Origin: Allium sativum
Taxonomy: Eukaryota; Streptophyta; Magnoliopsida; Asparagales; Amaryllidaceae
Reading direction: 5' to 3'
NCBI GenBank assembly: GCA_030737875.1
Contig: CM060910.1
Location: 631,829,303-631,893,302 of the forward strand
DNA: 64,000 bases
The notes under the pieces were generated by a model. It was not told the DNA's origin, did no database searches, and was given only the letters and a program-made list of their open reading frames with translations. Position numbers and translations under genes: made by a program. Each line of letters starts with the position of its first letter. Position 1 is the first letter of the stretch. Of the stretch, positions 1 to 11,310 are shown one piece after another.

Positions 1-115
1 GCTGTTTCTGCCTATATTACATGTTAGTGAAGTGACTGTTTTATTTTATAATGCAGTTGGTTTATTTTATTTTGTAATTATTTCAATCGAATGCTAATTT
101 CTCCATTTTGTGTAG

Positions 116-3100
116 GACGGAGGCAAATCTTAGGTTCCATCACAAGGGAAAATTCGGGAAGAAAGGATATGTTGGTGGAGAAAAGGCTATTGTCAAGGAT
201 GTTGATCTAGATAGGTTTTCGTACACAATACTGATGGAGTTTGTCAAGAAAGAGCTAGAGTATACCGAAATTGGAGGAATATATGCATGGAAAGGTCCAA
301 CGAGTAGGTGGAAATTGGTGGCCGATGATGTAGAGCTGTTGTTTATGATGCAAATAAAAAATAATGGTGATTACATTGATTTCTATGTCGACACTGTCGT
401 CGAGGATAGTACCGAGCCAATTAAACAAATGCAGCCACATGTCATCATACGCCCGTGGAAGAATCTGTTTCCAGGTATAAACATGTCTTCTTATTTGTAC
501 TATTTTGATGAAGTTGGTCAGTTTGCTGAATATGTTTTTCATTTAGGACTTGTTTGATTTTTAGTGCACTTAGTAGAATAATAAAGAACTTGTATGTTGC
601 AGCTGCGAATTCACAGAAATGGCAGTTTGTCACCTCTCACCATCTACAACAGGTAGCAAAAAAGAAGAAGCAGAACGATCAAGTCTTTACCCCTAGAAAG
701 TCGACACGGCTAAACAATTCCCAAATGATCAGCAAAGCTGCTGTGAGTCCACCTATCAACAACAAGCAGACCGATCAAGTCTTTACTCCTAGAAAGTCGG
801 CACGGCTAAATAATCCAGTGACGAACAATCCAGAAGTGATCAGCAAAACCGCTGCGAGTCCACATATGAAGAAGAAAAAGGTGGTCAGCAAGAAGTCAAC
901 TAGAGTCAGTAGTTCGATGAAGTTACCCGAGAAGGAAAATCCAACTGAAGTCAGCGATGCAACTTTGAATACCAACTCAGCAGGTGTCAAGAGTAAATTG
1001 GATTTTTTTTCCTCAAAAAAAAGAGTAATTTGGATTTCAATATTCCACATGATGAAGAGGAAAATACAGTTGAAAATGAGTTTCTGGTAAGAAGACTACT
1101 ACCTGATCTTCTAATATATGATCTACATATTTTGCTAATATTTACAATAATGTCTTGTTTGATTACTTTCAGAATGATGATCTATCACCTCCGCCGCTTA
1201 CAGAGTACGAAATGGAGAGAGACAAAAATGTCTCACAAAAGAATAAAGTTTTTGGAAAACTTGGGATGCCAAAATTAGTTTCTCGAATGAGAAATGAATT
1301 TGGAAAAAATAAAGCAAAATCAAAGATGCTTGATGAGGAAAGCGAAGATTATGTTCCAGAATTTGAAGATGATACTTCAAAAAATCAGGCAAAGGTGCGT
1401 TATAGCTAAAGAATTAATTTTATGTTGGTAATCATAGACTAGCTTCATTATTTTTTTATTTTATTGTTTTTGTGTGCGTATTTTAGAGAACCAAAAAAGA
1501 TAGGGTTACAAAGTCTCAGCCTGGACCAACAACTCGTTCACGAGCCAATGTCGAATCTGCAACTGATAATAATGCAACTCCTATTCGTACGCAATCTGAT
1601 GGTCCACCAAGTAGCGTTGAGTTACCACACAATGAAGGGATAGGAACAATGGAGGCTTATTTGGCTATGCGAGAACGCCAGAAGATTAACAGTAGTGGAA
1701 GTGGAAGTGGAAGTGTAAGGAATAAGGCCGTTGTCGGAAATGTCTCGACAAATATTGAAAACGAAGAAGATGAAGTAGCAGAAGATGAAGGTAGTATTTG
1801 ATTGAGTTCTGATTTTAATAGTTTAAGTTCTCATTTATGTTTTGTTTAGCCTTCTCATTACTATTGTATGTACTTTGTAACGGTAGTCGGAGCTCGCAGA
1901 AGGCTCAGGGGAAAAACAAAGATGGATAAAGTTCATTCAAGGCCATATGACAAAAGAGTTGTAATCCAAATGAATGATCGGGGCCAACCCATTTCAGACG
2001 ATGATCAAGTAATGACTGAACTAAGTTATTTTTTAGGAACACTGAAGAGGAGTGTTCCGCTTACTTACAAGTCTTGGTTTGATGTTCTTGCAAGTTTGAA
2101 AGACATGTTGTGGAGCTATGTGAAGGTAAATTGCAAACTTATCCGAATTTTACTTAAATGTAATAAATTTGTCACAAAAGTAGCATGACTGTTCTTTTTA
2201 ATGTTTGATTTGTATTTAAGCAACGGTATATTATTCCGAATGAATGTAAATATTGGACTTTGAGGTCAATTCGTGACGCTTGGAGGGGGTACAAAAGTCG
2301 TATTAAAAAAGGCACACTATATGGCTTATGAAACTGATGAAGAGAGGCTTGAAAATAGGCCGGACGAAATTCCACTTCAGGATTTCAGAGTACTCTTGCA
2401 GTTTTGGGGAGATGAAAAAGTTCAGGTATAATTTTAAGTTTTATCACAGAATTTTTTCCCTTTTTATTCATTCAAATTAGTCAGATAAACATATTTATTT
2501 CATGTTGTTTTGTAGTCCAAGGCCCTTACGAATTCTGCAAATCGGAAATCGTATACGGACACGCACACTGCTGGTCCAAAACTTTTTTCCCAAATTCGGC
2601 ATAAAATGGTATGTATTTTGCTTATTTAACTCGAATATTGCAGTATCCTTGTTTAACTCGAATGCAGTATCCTTGTTTAACTTGTGAATAAACTACATAT
2701 CCTTGTTTAACTTGTTTAGCAATATTAGTGATATATGTTCTGGAACAATTGGTTTGATATCCTTTTACTATCTAATGTTTTCTAATTTGTATCAGGCCAA
2801 GGAATCTGATGGATAACTTTATGTTAAAACTCGCAAGCGGAAAGAAGGAAAGATGTACAAGACTAATGCTTCAATAATGAACTACAGAATTGTAAGAATT
2901 TTATTTTCTCTTCAATCAGGTGTCAAAAACAATGCTTCATTTTGCACATGATCATTATTATTGTAGAATTAGATCCTGTTTTGTTGAAACCGATAGCAGG
3001 ATCGATCATAGCAATGGGTGTGATCTTTTACTTTGGGTTTCAGTGTGTATATGCCGCAATTCACGTTTAAAAATTGTTAAATTTTATTTAATGTCACATT

Positions 3101-3527
3101 TTAAAACTGCTTTATTTTGCAGGAGAAGATTGAAAAAGCAATTGGTGAAGGAAGCAGCGATGGAGTTGTTCATGAACTTGTTTCTGATGGAAAGTCGCAC
3201 GGTCCATCGTGGCTTATAGGACGGCACACCAAGTCTCCAAAAGTTTCAAAAGCTGCTCCAACAGCAGGCACATACATACAGGAGCTGGCAACGAAGATAA
3301 GGGAAGATATAGCCGACGAAGTCGAAGCAAAGGTGAACAAGATGGTCCAAAGTGAATTTGATGCAAAGGTGGACGAAAAAGTTCAGGAGAACTTGACAAG
3401 GATGCTGGAGAAATTGGGTGAAGCAAACCCGCACATGCACATTGACATTGAGGATTTTAGTGCTACAGTTCGCAGTGAAGGCATTGAAACTGAAAACAGT
3501 GAACGCAGTGGAGGCTCGCGCTCTTAG
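116..3527 (+). pseudogene. CACTA second-gene protein (PB1-like N-terminus, Transposase_24 C-terminus), disrupted
   Basis: Nine exons with GT-AG borders can be read: 116-474, 603-1086, 1173-1394, 1497-1790, 1887-2125, 2221-2425, 2516-2608, 2796-2891 and 3123-3527 (TAG stop). The first encodes the PB1-like N-terminal domain common in plant transposon proteins (KGYVGGEKAIVKDVD...). Exon 2 has two FTPRKS(T/A)RLNN repeats, basic and possibly DNA-binding. Exons 5-9 match the Transposase_24 (Ptta/En/Spm) family, with RGKTKMDKVHSRPYDKR, RYIIPNECKYWTLRSIRDAW and a C-terminal coiled-coil-like stretch (IADEVEAKVNKMVQSEFDAKV). Three lesions make it a likely pseudogene: a frame change near 1000-1035, an extra A in the A-run at about 2304-2309, and a TAA near 2814 where relatives have Gln. 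The first exon lies left of the window. The role in transposition is inferred from the family. Confidence 0.78.
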
Positions 3528-4142
3528 TCATGATATTGGGGATCTTTGTGCGCAACTGCAGTGAACATGAGTTGATATTTAGCACGTACTAGCTGTGTTT
3601 GTAAGTATGGTCCGTGAACATGATTTGTCTGGCTACGTTTGTAAGTATGTTTGTAAGTACTAATATTTGTGTGGCTTGTGAATCGAGATAATCAGTACTT
3701 TAATTGATCAGTGTGATGTTAAATTCTGTAATGTTGCAGTATGTGATTTAATGTTGTCGTAGCTCTTATATAATGTTGTTGTACGTAATGTGAACTGTTG
3801 CCATTGTTATGATATGGTGTTGCCATTGGATGGTAAAAGTGTTGCAAAGATTAATGCATGTGGGTCCCATAACATGATTCCGTGAACCCGGGTTATAGCC
3901 ACAATAGGATTCCGTGAACCCGGGTTACAGATTTTAGTGGACCCCACATTTTTGTAAATTTAATACCTGTGGCAACACCGGTGATGACGTTGCCTTAAGG
4001 TTGCAAATGTGTTGCCTTTGACTCTAAGGCAACGCGGCAAAAGGCAACCCCAAAAAAGTGTTGCCATAGATCATTTTTTGCCTATACCAACACTTTTTGG
4101 CACCTACTGCGTCATTACTCTGGGGTTGCCGTAGGCGATCTA
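3528..4142 (+). other. CACTA 3' non-coding and subterminal region
   Basis: No gene is visible. A 23-bp direct repeat containing CCGTGAACCCGGGTTA lies at 3876-3898 and 3908-3930, and GTTGCC/GGCAAC words become dense from about 3970 on. These are probably element-specific binding repeats. Confidence 0.6.
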
Positions 4143-4152
4143 TGGCGTAGTG
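4143..4152 (+). repeat. Right terminal inverted repeat of the CACTA element
   Basis: TGGCGTAGTG reads CACTACGCCA on the minus strand. It marks the element end, and the flanking TTG is the presumed 3-bp TSD. Confidence 0.75.
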
Positions 4153-4688
4153 TTGGGATTGGTCACCTGTCACGCTCCTCAAACAATTCACTTGTTGATT
4201 CTAAGGCTGTTACGATTGAATCATCAACCACTCAACCGCACCAATCATTTGCGCATGGTAACTGCTATGGTAGCGATTGAAAAATTAGATTATCACGGTT
4301 AACCCCATACCAGCTATAGATGATTGTTTCATGCAATATTTCATATTAAAATATAAAAAATGGCAATTTACGTCAGAGGGATAACTCGTATATTAATAAT
4401 GTGTGCCTTCGTGAACTAATAATATATGTGTACATGGTTAACATATATCCAAATAAATACATTTGCAAAAAAATGTTACAGCTATACGAGTTTATCATAA
4501 ACAATACATATATTTAGAAATATATGTACAAAATACTATAAAATTTGAAGTACGGTGCCATCATATATGGTTGGGGTGACGATTACTAGAATTTACAACC
4601 ATCAACAACGGTTAAGCTTACGGTTGATGGTAACAATGAGGGTTAGGCACCATTCACAGTGATTTTTTGGCACGTTACCGTTGCGTTG

Positions 4689-4708
4689 GCATCGGACGCG
4701 TCCGATGC
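4689..4708. repeat. Perfect 20-bp palindrome
   Basis: GCATCGGACGCGTCCGATGC is its own reverse complement, centred on ACGCGT. It lies about 40 bp upstream of a larger palindrome with the same ACGCGT centre. Confidence 0.9.
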
Positions 4709-4745
4709 GAGCCTCGTCCATAAACAACCACAATACACGATGACG

Positions 4746-4809
4746 AACGTTAGAAATTGGATCGTTGGCGTTCGACGCGTCGGACGCCAATGATCCAATT
4801 TTTAACGTT
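4746..4809. repeat. 64-bp near-perfect palindrome
   Basis: Two 32-bp arms (4746-4777 and 4778-4809) are inverse copies with three mismatches and no loop, centred on ACGCGT. The arms include AACGTT at the tips and ATTGGATC inside. It lies about 215 bp upstream of the start of a Myb/SANT-like transposon gene and probably belongs to the 5' subterminal part of that element. Confidence 0.88.
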
Positions 4810-5024
4810 CACATCCAACACCTATATTACACCTCCCTCCTTCCACCTCTCCACACTTTCAAACTACACAATCGTCCTCTTCTTCTACTTTCTTCCAACC
4901 AAATCCGAGCATCAAAACAGTTTTTTTTTATTAACATTGTTTTTGTTATTTTCAGTTATTCAACATACCATTTTTTCTGTGTTTTTTGGGTTTTTTGATT
5001 CAGTTTGCATTTTTATTTTCCAAT

Positions 5025-6105
5025 ATGGCCAACTGAAAATCTGCACATCAATGGTCATTCAACGCAACTCAGATTATGATGCAATGTGCTGTTGAAGCCT
5101 ACGGTACTTGTGACAGCAACAATAAAGGTGTGTACAAAGAAATAGCAGAAAAGTTCAACAGCGCCGTACAAAATGATTCGTACATCGCACCGATAGACGA
5201 AAGCAAAATCCGAAATAAATATGATAGTCTTCGACGAGAGTGACTCAAATAGGATGAGCTGATAAACAATACTGGTGCTGATTGGATCCTTGTAAGGGAA
5301 CTAATTCTGGAAGCGACGAATGGTGGGATGATCGTGTAAAGGTCTGTGAACTTTAATTTTTATGGTTTATTTATAGATAGTTACTTAAAATTTATTTTTT
5401 AATTTTAGGATTTTGGACCAGTTGCTATAAAATATTGGAAACGTCTGCTTGATCATTTGGAGATGATGCAACAATTATTTCGTGGTCAATCGTCGTATAC
5501 GCCTGCTGCTACAGGACAACCGTCGCAGACTGGTTCGCCACCTTGAACACATAGCACGTTTGATAGAACATGGGCTTTTGATAATTTTTTTTAATACATT
5601 GGATGAAACGCAAAATGAACATATTCCAAATTTGAATTTGCCATCAAATCCTCCATTGCAACAAACTCCAATGAATCATTCATTTCACGAAACTCCAATT
5701 AATCCTCCTTCGCATCAAACTTCAATGAATCCTCCTTCGCAACCAACTTCACGTCAAGGTTCGAGAAGATGACGTAGTGAAAATGAAGACAAGATAACTG
5801 ATCTCATTGTAATAATACGCGAGAGATAGATGAAAAAATCACATATGCATTCTGATAGTCCGAATACCGTTACCAACGTAGAATCAATGGGAAGTTCTAC
5901 AAATTATGCAAATATTATTGCTCGCATTCAAACGTCTAGGAGAAGGATGTGAATTTGATATTGCAAAAGCAATATTATTTGTTATGGAACCCGACAAGAA
6001 AGAAGTGTTCACTGCTCTTTCCGACGATATTGTGAAAAGTTGGTTGATATCAGGGCTTGCAGCTAAATGCCACACAAAAGAATACCAAACTTTTCTGATA
6101 AAATA
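5025..6105 (+). pseudogene. Myb/SANT-like DNA-binding protein remnant (PIF/Harbinger ORF1-like)
   Basis: The frame from ATG 5025 hits a TGA at codon 4, then gives QWSFNATQIMMQCAVEAYG and KIRNKYDSLRRE, the layout of plant Myb/SANT-like domains. After a TGA it resumes. With one missing G near 5283 it reads the typical block DWDPC and SGSDEWWDDRVK. A small intron (5342-5408) follows, and exon 2 starts DFGPVAIKYWKRLLDHLE. The C-terminal block typical of this family (KEVFTALSDDIVKSWL) is seen at about 5906-6102. The 5600-5770 segment is rich in Pro, Asn and Gln. Several stops and frame changes make it non-functional. In plants such genes often travel with Harbinger transposases, but no transposase is visible here. 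It could instead be a decayed host L10-interacting Myb-like gene, which I think less likely. Confidence 0.65.
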
Positions 6106-6120
6106 AGGTGGTGCTAATAA

Positions 6121-6942
6121 GTATGATTTTCATGTTATTTTGTTATTGTATTTCTGTTGCATTTGATTTTTATTTTTATGAAATGTAGTTTTTTTTTTTA
6201 ATATGCATTCGATATTTAATTTTCAGAACAAAAAATAAAATAAAAAATGCATTAAACAAATGTCACGACTCGTTTGCAGCAAAAAAGGCATTTTCTGTTT
6301 CTAATGGTGCAACGTTTAAATGTCATCTTCAAATACCCATTGCGGTTCGTCAAAAACGCACTCTTAAACCATGCCGAACATAGTTGATTCCTCCCTAACA
6401 TCATCCTCTTGCGTCACTTTCTGCTTCCATCGGTCCCGCCTTTTGGTCCTGGTGGGGCAACCAGTTTCTCATTTCTCAACAGGGGAAAAACCAAGCTGAA
6501 CTACATCTCGCGAGTCACGACAACTTCAAATGCCTCGCTGTCAACGTAACTGCAATGCTCCAGCAGACTACTGAGCTGCACAACCCTAGAGCCGGTCACC
6601 GCCACTAATTCAGCGTCTACTTGCTCTACGCCTCTGCTCCCGCTGTCCTGCTCTGCTGCTCCACGCTTCCTCGCCGACTAAGGTGATTTGTTGACAGGTT
6701 TCGTCATGAAATCTTTTGTTATTGCTTGATTTGGATGGTTGTCCCACTGTTTGCGCCACTGATTCAATTGATTACTTAATGTGGATGTTGTTGCTTCTTT
6801 TGTCAAGGAAGAATTCAATTGGAAATTGGAAAACTAGAGAAATAGCGATTGAGATGTGTGAATTTAACTGTTTGTCTATGCAGCTATGCTTGTTTGTAGA
6901 GCCAGTGAAATCTCAGTTTGTCAAAAATTGAATTTCTTTAGT
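6121..6942. other. Intergenic stretch, no gene recognised
   Basis: AT-rich DNA with a GC-richer, pyrimidine-rich patch at about 6400-6690 that has the look of a 5' UTR or exon but no sustained reading frame. No domain was recognised. Confidence 0.5.
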
Positions 6943-7456
6943 GTGGTGCTAAGGGCACCCTAATTTTCTCTTCCTGTTACCACAACAAAAAAATACCACA
7001 ACTCTTCCACTCTTCCTGATACATCACATTAAAAAATAGGGGCTACCACTATTTATACTTATTTCTCCCTCTTAGCTTTAATTCGTCCGTTCTTTCTCTT
7101 TCAAAATCCTAGTTTGCCATGATTTTTGTTCTGATGTGTTCATCCTTTTTTCTTCACCGAATTCTACGCTACTCCAAGAGTGAGTGGATGCAAATAAAAA
7201 ATTGTGAATAAAGATTGAATTTAGCAAAATAGAAGAAGTGAAGATGAATATTGAAGTCGTGAAAAACAACGGCGGTAAAGGAACAAACGAGTTAGAGTTT
7301 TATATTAGGGTTGAATACGTGATTATTCGACAATCAATGGTTGAATGAGAGATTAGAAAGAGATCAATGTTGTATTAGGAAGCATAGAAAATTTAATGTG
7401 TTTTAATTTTTTAGTTGTGGTCATAGGAAGAGGAAATTGGGGTGCCTTAGCACCAC
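6943..7456. mobile_element. 514-bp hAT-type MITE with 8-bp TSD
   Basis: The terminal inverted repeats run about 45 bp. The left starts GTGGTGCTAAGGGCACCC, the right (inverse) starts GTGGTGCTAAGGCACCCC, and both continue through CTCTTCCT and ACCACAAC. The element is flanked by a perfect 8-bp duplication TCTTTAGT (6935-6942 and 7457-7464). It has no coding capacity. The 8-bp TSD points to the hAT superfamily. Confidence 0.82.
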
Positions 7457-7464
7457 TCTTTAGT

Positions 7465-8171
7465 GTGATTAGATGTCTCAAAATTATTAATATATTATAA
7501 TTGATATAGTGTTAAAAATCAAGCTAGATTAAAAAAGGAGAGAAAATATTACAAAAAGAAGAAAAAGTAGCAAAATCACTAGTTGGCTCAATCTCTAGTA
7601 TGTTTCAAGCCAAAATTCAAAAATCCCAATCTTCATGTTCGACGAAGAGAAGCAAAAGTCAAAGTTGATGAAAACTATATCTTCCAACTACTATGTCCTA
7701 GGAAAGATTAAATATGTTAACGATGATGTCGACTGAAAATAAGTATTTGGATGCTTCAAAATATGAAGATATCATTGAAGAGTTTGCCTTTAGCAACTTA
7801 GGAAGAAATTGTTTTCGCTAATAGATTGACAAGTTAAAGATCCCATAACATGTTTATAATTTTGTTTTATCTTATATGTATTATGGAAGATCTTCTTTTG
7901 CATGTGAGAAAAAAATGTTCATTGTATTACATTACTTTCTAATATGTGAAAAAGCAACAAATTTTGTATTTTCCTAGGGCAACCCCAAGACTATAACCGG
8001 CCCTGCTTCTGAGAGATGAGTAATTATATTGTTCAGTAGTGATGATGCACTCAAAGCATTTAAAGAAACATTTAAACAGTTATGAAGTACTAGACTAGTA
8101 TAACCAATCGTAGGAGAGCAAACTGCTTGGCTGTATACTTTCAATTAAAAAAAGTGGGAATTTTATTGCAT
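7465..8171. other. Intergenic stretch, no gene recognised
   Basis: AT-rich, with no open frame resembling a protein. A segment at about 7977-8010 (GGCAACCCCAAGAC... GGCCCTG) resembles the ends of plant DNA transposons, but no partner end was found. Confidence 0.4.
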
Positions 8172-8180
8172 TTTATTAAT

Positions 8181-8350
8181 GGGAGAGGCTATTTGAACAT
8201 AAAATTTGACACAAACTTAGAGACACAAAGCCTCCACCGTTGGATCTTTTTGTCCTTATGTGGAGAGGTGGAATTCATGGGAAGATCCAATGGTGGAGAT
8301 CAATTGTGTCACCAATTGTGTCAAAATTATGTGTCTGAATAGACTTTCCC
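8181..8350. mobile_element. 170-bp Mutator-type MITE with 9-bp TSD
   Basis: The arms of about 70 bp are inverse copies (left GGGAGAGGCTATTTGAACAT, right inverse GGGAAAGTCTATTCAGACAC) and share TTTGACACAA and CTCCACC-TTGGATCTT, so almost the whole element is TIR. A perfect 9-bp duplication TTTATTAAT flanks it (8172-8180 and 8351-8359), the length typical of Mutator-like elements. Confidence 0.88.
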
Positions 8351-8359
8351 TTTATTAAT

Positions 8360-9165
8360 TTCTATTAATCACAGATAATAATATATTCAACAAAATCTAT
8401 TTGTATTGCTGGAAACAAAAATAAAAAATTATGCACAAAACAATTCCAATATTGATACTAAAGAGTTCACTGTCAATGTAACAGTGTCAACATAGTGGCA
8501 ACCATGCTCATATTGCATTGGAATCATAAATAATTGAAGAAACAAAAAATTCAACAAATACGTGTACATATGAAGTTAAAATTTAAAGCGTTTTATTTCA
8601 AATAACGTTATAGAAATATCAGCACAGGTAAAGATAGAACCAATATCAAATATCACACTTATTATCCATACCAAAAAGGAAAAAAGAAAAATTGAAAACC
8701 ATTCTTTGTTCTTTCTCATCTTGCACTAATAGCTGAAAATATAAACAGAAAAAGGTCTTTTCCTATTGAGTTTGTATATGTTGATTGCAATCTTATTGAC
8801 AAATTTATATAATTTTGGTCATTATTAGCAATATCAAATTTAATCTTTGAATTTTCAAACAAGCCATTATCCACTTGTATAAAAGCCTTATTTATGAAAT
8901 CAAATTAGTCATGGAACACATACTCTGGTCAAACTCTTTTTCTTGTCTAATCTCATAAATTAAATTCAGTCAATCACACAACTTATACAGGCTACTCGTA
9001 TGTCAAATATGGCAAACGTACTTTTAATACTATTTTAACAAAATTCATTCATACTCACTATGGATTTAAGCAAAGTATTCTAAACATTTACTTCTAAAAG
9101 GTTACCTTCTATTGACTAATTTGAGATATGTTGTATTCCCCTTCCTATATGACATTAACCATAAC
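8360..9165. other. Intergenic stretch, no gene recognised
   Basis: AT-rich sequence with short homopolymer runs. I see no frame, repeat or RNA signature in it. Confidence 0.4.
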
Positions 9166-9173
9166 TTCTAAAC

Positions 9174-9908
9174 CATGGTTCGAAGTTCCGCCCGACACGC
9201 CGGATTTTCGGCCAATCCGGTCCGGTTCCGGCGATGACAGGGTCGGAATTCGAAAGAAAACTCGTTCCGGTGGCAAAACCAAAATAAAATAAAATTAAAG
9301 CCATAAATAGCTGAGAGGAAAGAGGTAGAGAAAGCCTCGATTAAGCGATTGGAAAACATAGTGAAAGAAGAGATGGAGAAAGTGGCGGCTTAGAAGAAAG
9401 AAGCAGTATTGACTCTTAGGGTTTTCCTTCAGATGGAGAAAGCGACGGCTAAGAAGAAGGAAGCTGGTTATAATTTTTCTTTGGTTCATCATCGGCTGTA
9501 AGCTGGGCTTTTAAAAAATTTTGTTAATGCAATTATGGGCTGACATGTTGTATCAATAAATTAGCCTAGATATTGGTATCTAAATGATAAACAAAACGTA
9601 TAAAAAAACATTTTAAATTGCAACGAATCCAAAACCGATGTTAAAGCAAAATTTTCAAAATCTACGAAATGGAATTTGTTATGTTATATATAGATATTTG
9701 TATCAAAATAGATGTTTCCTATATGATCGAAACGAAAACGGAAAGCACAACTTTAAACTTTGTTTAGTAATGCATATTTATTTGCATATTTATAAAAATC
9801 TTTACCGGAATTATCAAACCGAAATTTGCGGAATTTCCGGAACGGGACCGAATTTTTAATTTTTCTACGTGACCGGAACGGAACCAGAAACCGGGATTTC
9901 AAACCTTG
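9174..9908. mobile_element. 735-bp hAT-type non-autonomous element with 8-bp TSD
   Basis: Left end CATGGTTCGAAGTTCCG and inverted right end CAAGGTTTGAAATCCCGG match the hAT terminal pattern. Both ends continue into CCGGTTCCGG-rich subterminal DNA. A perfect 8-bp duplication TTCTAAAC flanks the element (9166-9173 and 9909-9916). The interior has an approximate direct duplication at about 9300-9470 (AGAAG-rich, AGATGGAGAAAG twice). It encodes no transposase. Confidence 0.85.
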
Positions 9909-9916
9909 TTCTAAAC

Positions 9917-11180
9917 AGTTAGCTACAAAAATACGTGGCAGTAGCCACCTAGATATTTGATCTTAATTCAAAATCAACTTTCTAAATTCAATGAGTTAGC
10001 TACTTGTGATGAAGACATAATAAATTAATCACAAACATTTTTAGGTTTTAGTCCTTTTATAATACCACACAACATTAATGGTTCATATTTTTTGAACGCC
10101 ATAAAATAATAATGGAAAGAATAACATACACAAAGAAAATGTGAGATCAAGGGTTGTCTAAAGCGTGTGAACGCTTAATTAGCTACAAGCAAGTCATCAA
10201 ACTCCATATTCTATGTATTCCAAATAAATACTTTAAAATTGATGGATTTAAAGGTTTGCTTGTTAGACAACCGTGCAATTTGATTATATAACGTAACTCT
10301 TACAATAAATCTTGTTTGAAATAAAATCAGGTTTTGGTTTTATTTTTATTATATATATTGCTATTCTGGGATATGAACAATTTATAAAAAAAATGCGTCA
10401 AAGACTCAAATTATAAACTAGAGATATGATTTTAGGACGGACTACATATTAAATTACCATATTACTCCCCTGAATTCCCCCTAAATAACACTATTCTGGC
10501 ATTTCGACAAAAAGTTATTTTTGTCATAGCAGCAAAACTCTTTTATAAATACATCAAATGTATATAAGTAAAAAATCATAGGAAAAGTATATAATTGACT
10601 GTGGTTATGAATGTCCTCGAAATCATTGATATTGAATTGTATCAAATAAATATTTATCCTTAAATGCTCCTAGTCAAGATGCGTTGAGAACGAAATATAA
10701 AAAATTCATTCGGGCTAGTATTTGTTGTATTCTCCGTATGATAGACAGTGAATTACCCATGATCGTTAGGAAGGCACTAGTCTTTTACATGTGATTGTTT
10801 GGAACAATTGTAAAACCACTCATTGAGTTTTCTACACATTAATTATAAAGTCAAATATGAAATCTCTTATGACGATGTGCAATAGAATTTTCATTTGAAA
10901 TTGCCATGAATATTAAATATATCAATTAAACTTTGATTATGACCAATTACAATATAATTATTACTTTGTCAAGGCCATAATGAGATATAAATTAAACCAA
11001 ATGAAGTGAATCACCGTTTAAGAGAGGATTCGTCTACTTTGAGTAGAAGATTATTATCATTGTAATTGGTAGTCAACTTAAAATCAAAGTCTTTAGCCAA
11101 AACAAATCGGTTAATTGATAAATATTTTGGATTGAATCACAAACATTTAATGTTAGACTTTATAAGTAACTATAGATGTA
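9917..11180. other. Intergenic stretch, no gene recognised
   Basis: AT-rich DNA. A short inverted pair, GGTTGTCTAA near 10152 and TTAGACAACC near 10264, is visible, but no gene or complete element. Confidence 0.4.
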
Positions 11181-11310
11181 CAGTGACCACTAGCTCTAGT
11201 GGTAGTAATGGTATGTTGTACGCTGATGTCCTAGATGTTACGAATTCGAATCTCCGAGACATAAAAATGAGTGTTCTACTTGAATAGAAGTACCACTTTT
11301 TCCATAAAAA
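11181..11310 (+). mobile_element. tRNA-derived SINE-like element
   Basis: An RNA polymerase III type internal promoter can be read: an A box TAGCTCTAGTGGTAG at 11191-11205 and a B box ATTCGAATCTC at about 11244-11254, some 40 bp apart as in tRNA-derived SINEs. The sequence between does not fold as a tRNA. Ends are uncertain and no target duplication was found. It could be a decayed tRNA-like fragment. Confidence 0.5.

Larger units (their letters stand above)
1..4152 (+). mobile_element. CACTA (En/Spm) DNA transposon, right-hand part
   Basis: The window opens inside a CACTA element. It carries a multi-exon gene for a plant En/Spm-type protein (116-3527), then about 620 bp of non-coding subterminal DNA ending in TGGCGTAGTG at 4143-4152, the inverse of the CACTAC terminus that names the superfamily. 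The last 180 bp are rich in GTTGCC/GGCAAC words on both strands, as expected of subterminal transposase-binding repeats. The three bases after the end are TTG, the expected 3-bp target duplication. The left terminus and the transposase gene (TNPD type) lie outside the window, so autonomy cannot be judged. Confidence 0.82.

Noticed and set aside
6716..6931. 71-codon frame after the GC-rich patch
   Set aside because: Its composition and lack of any recognised motif do not support a gene.
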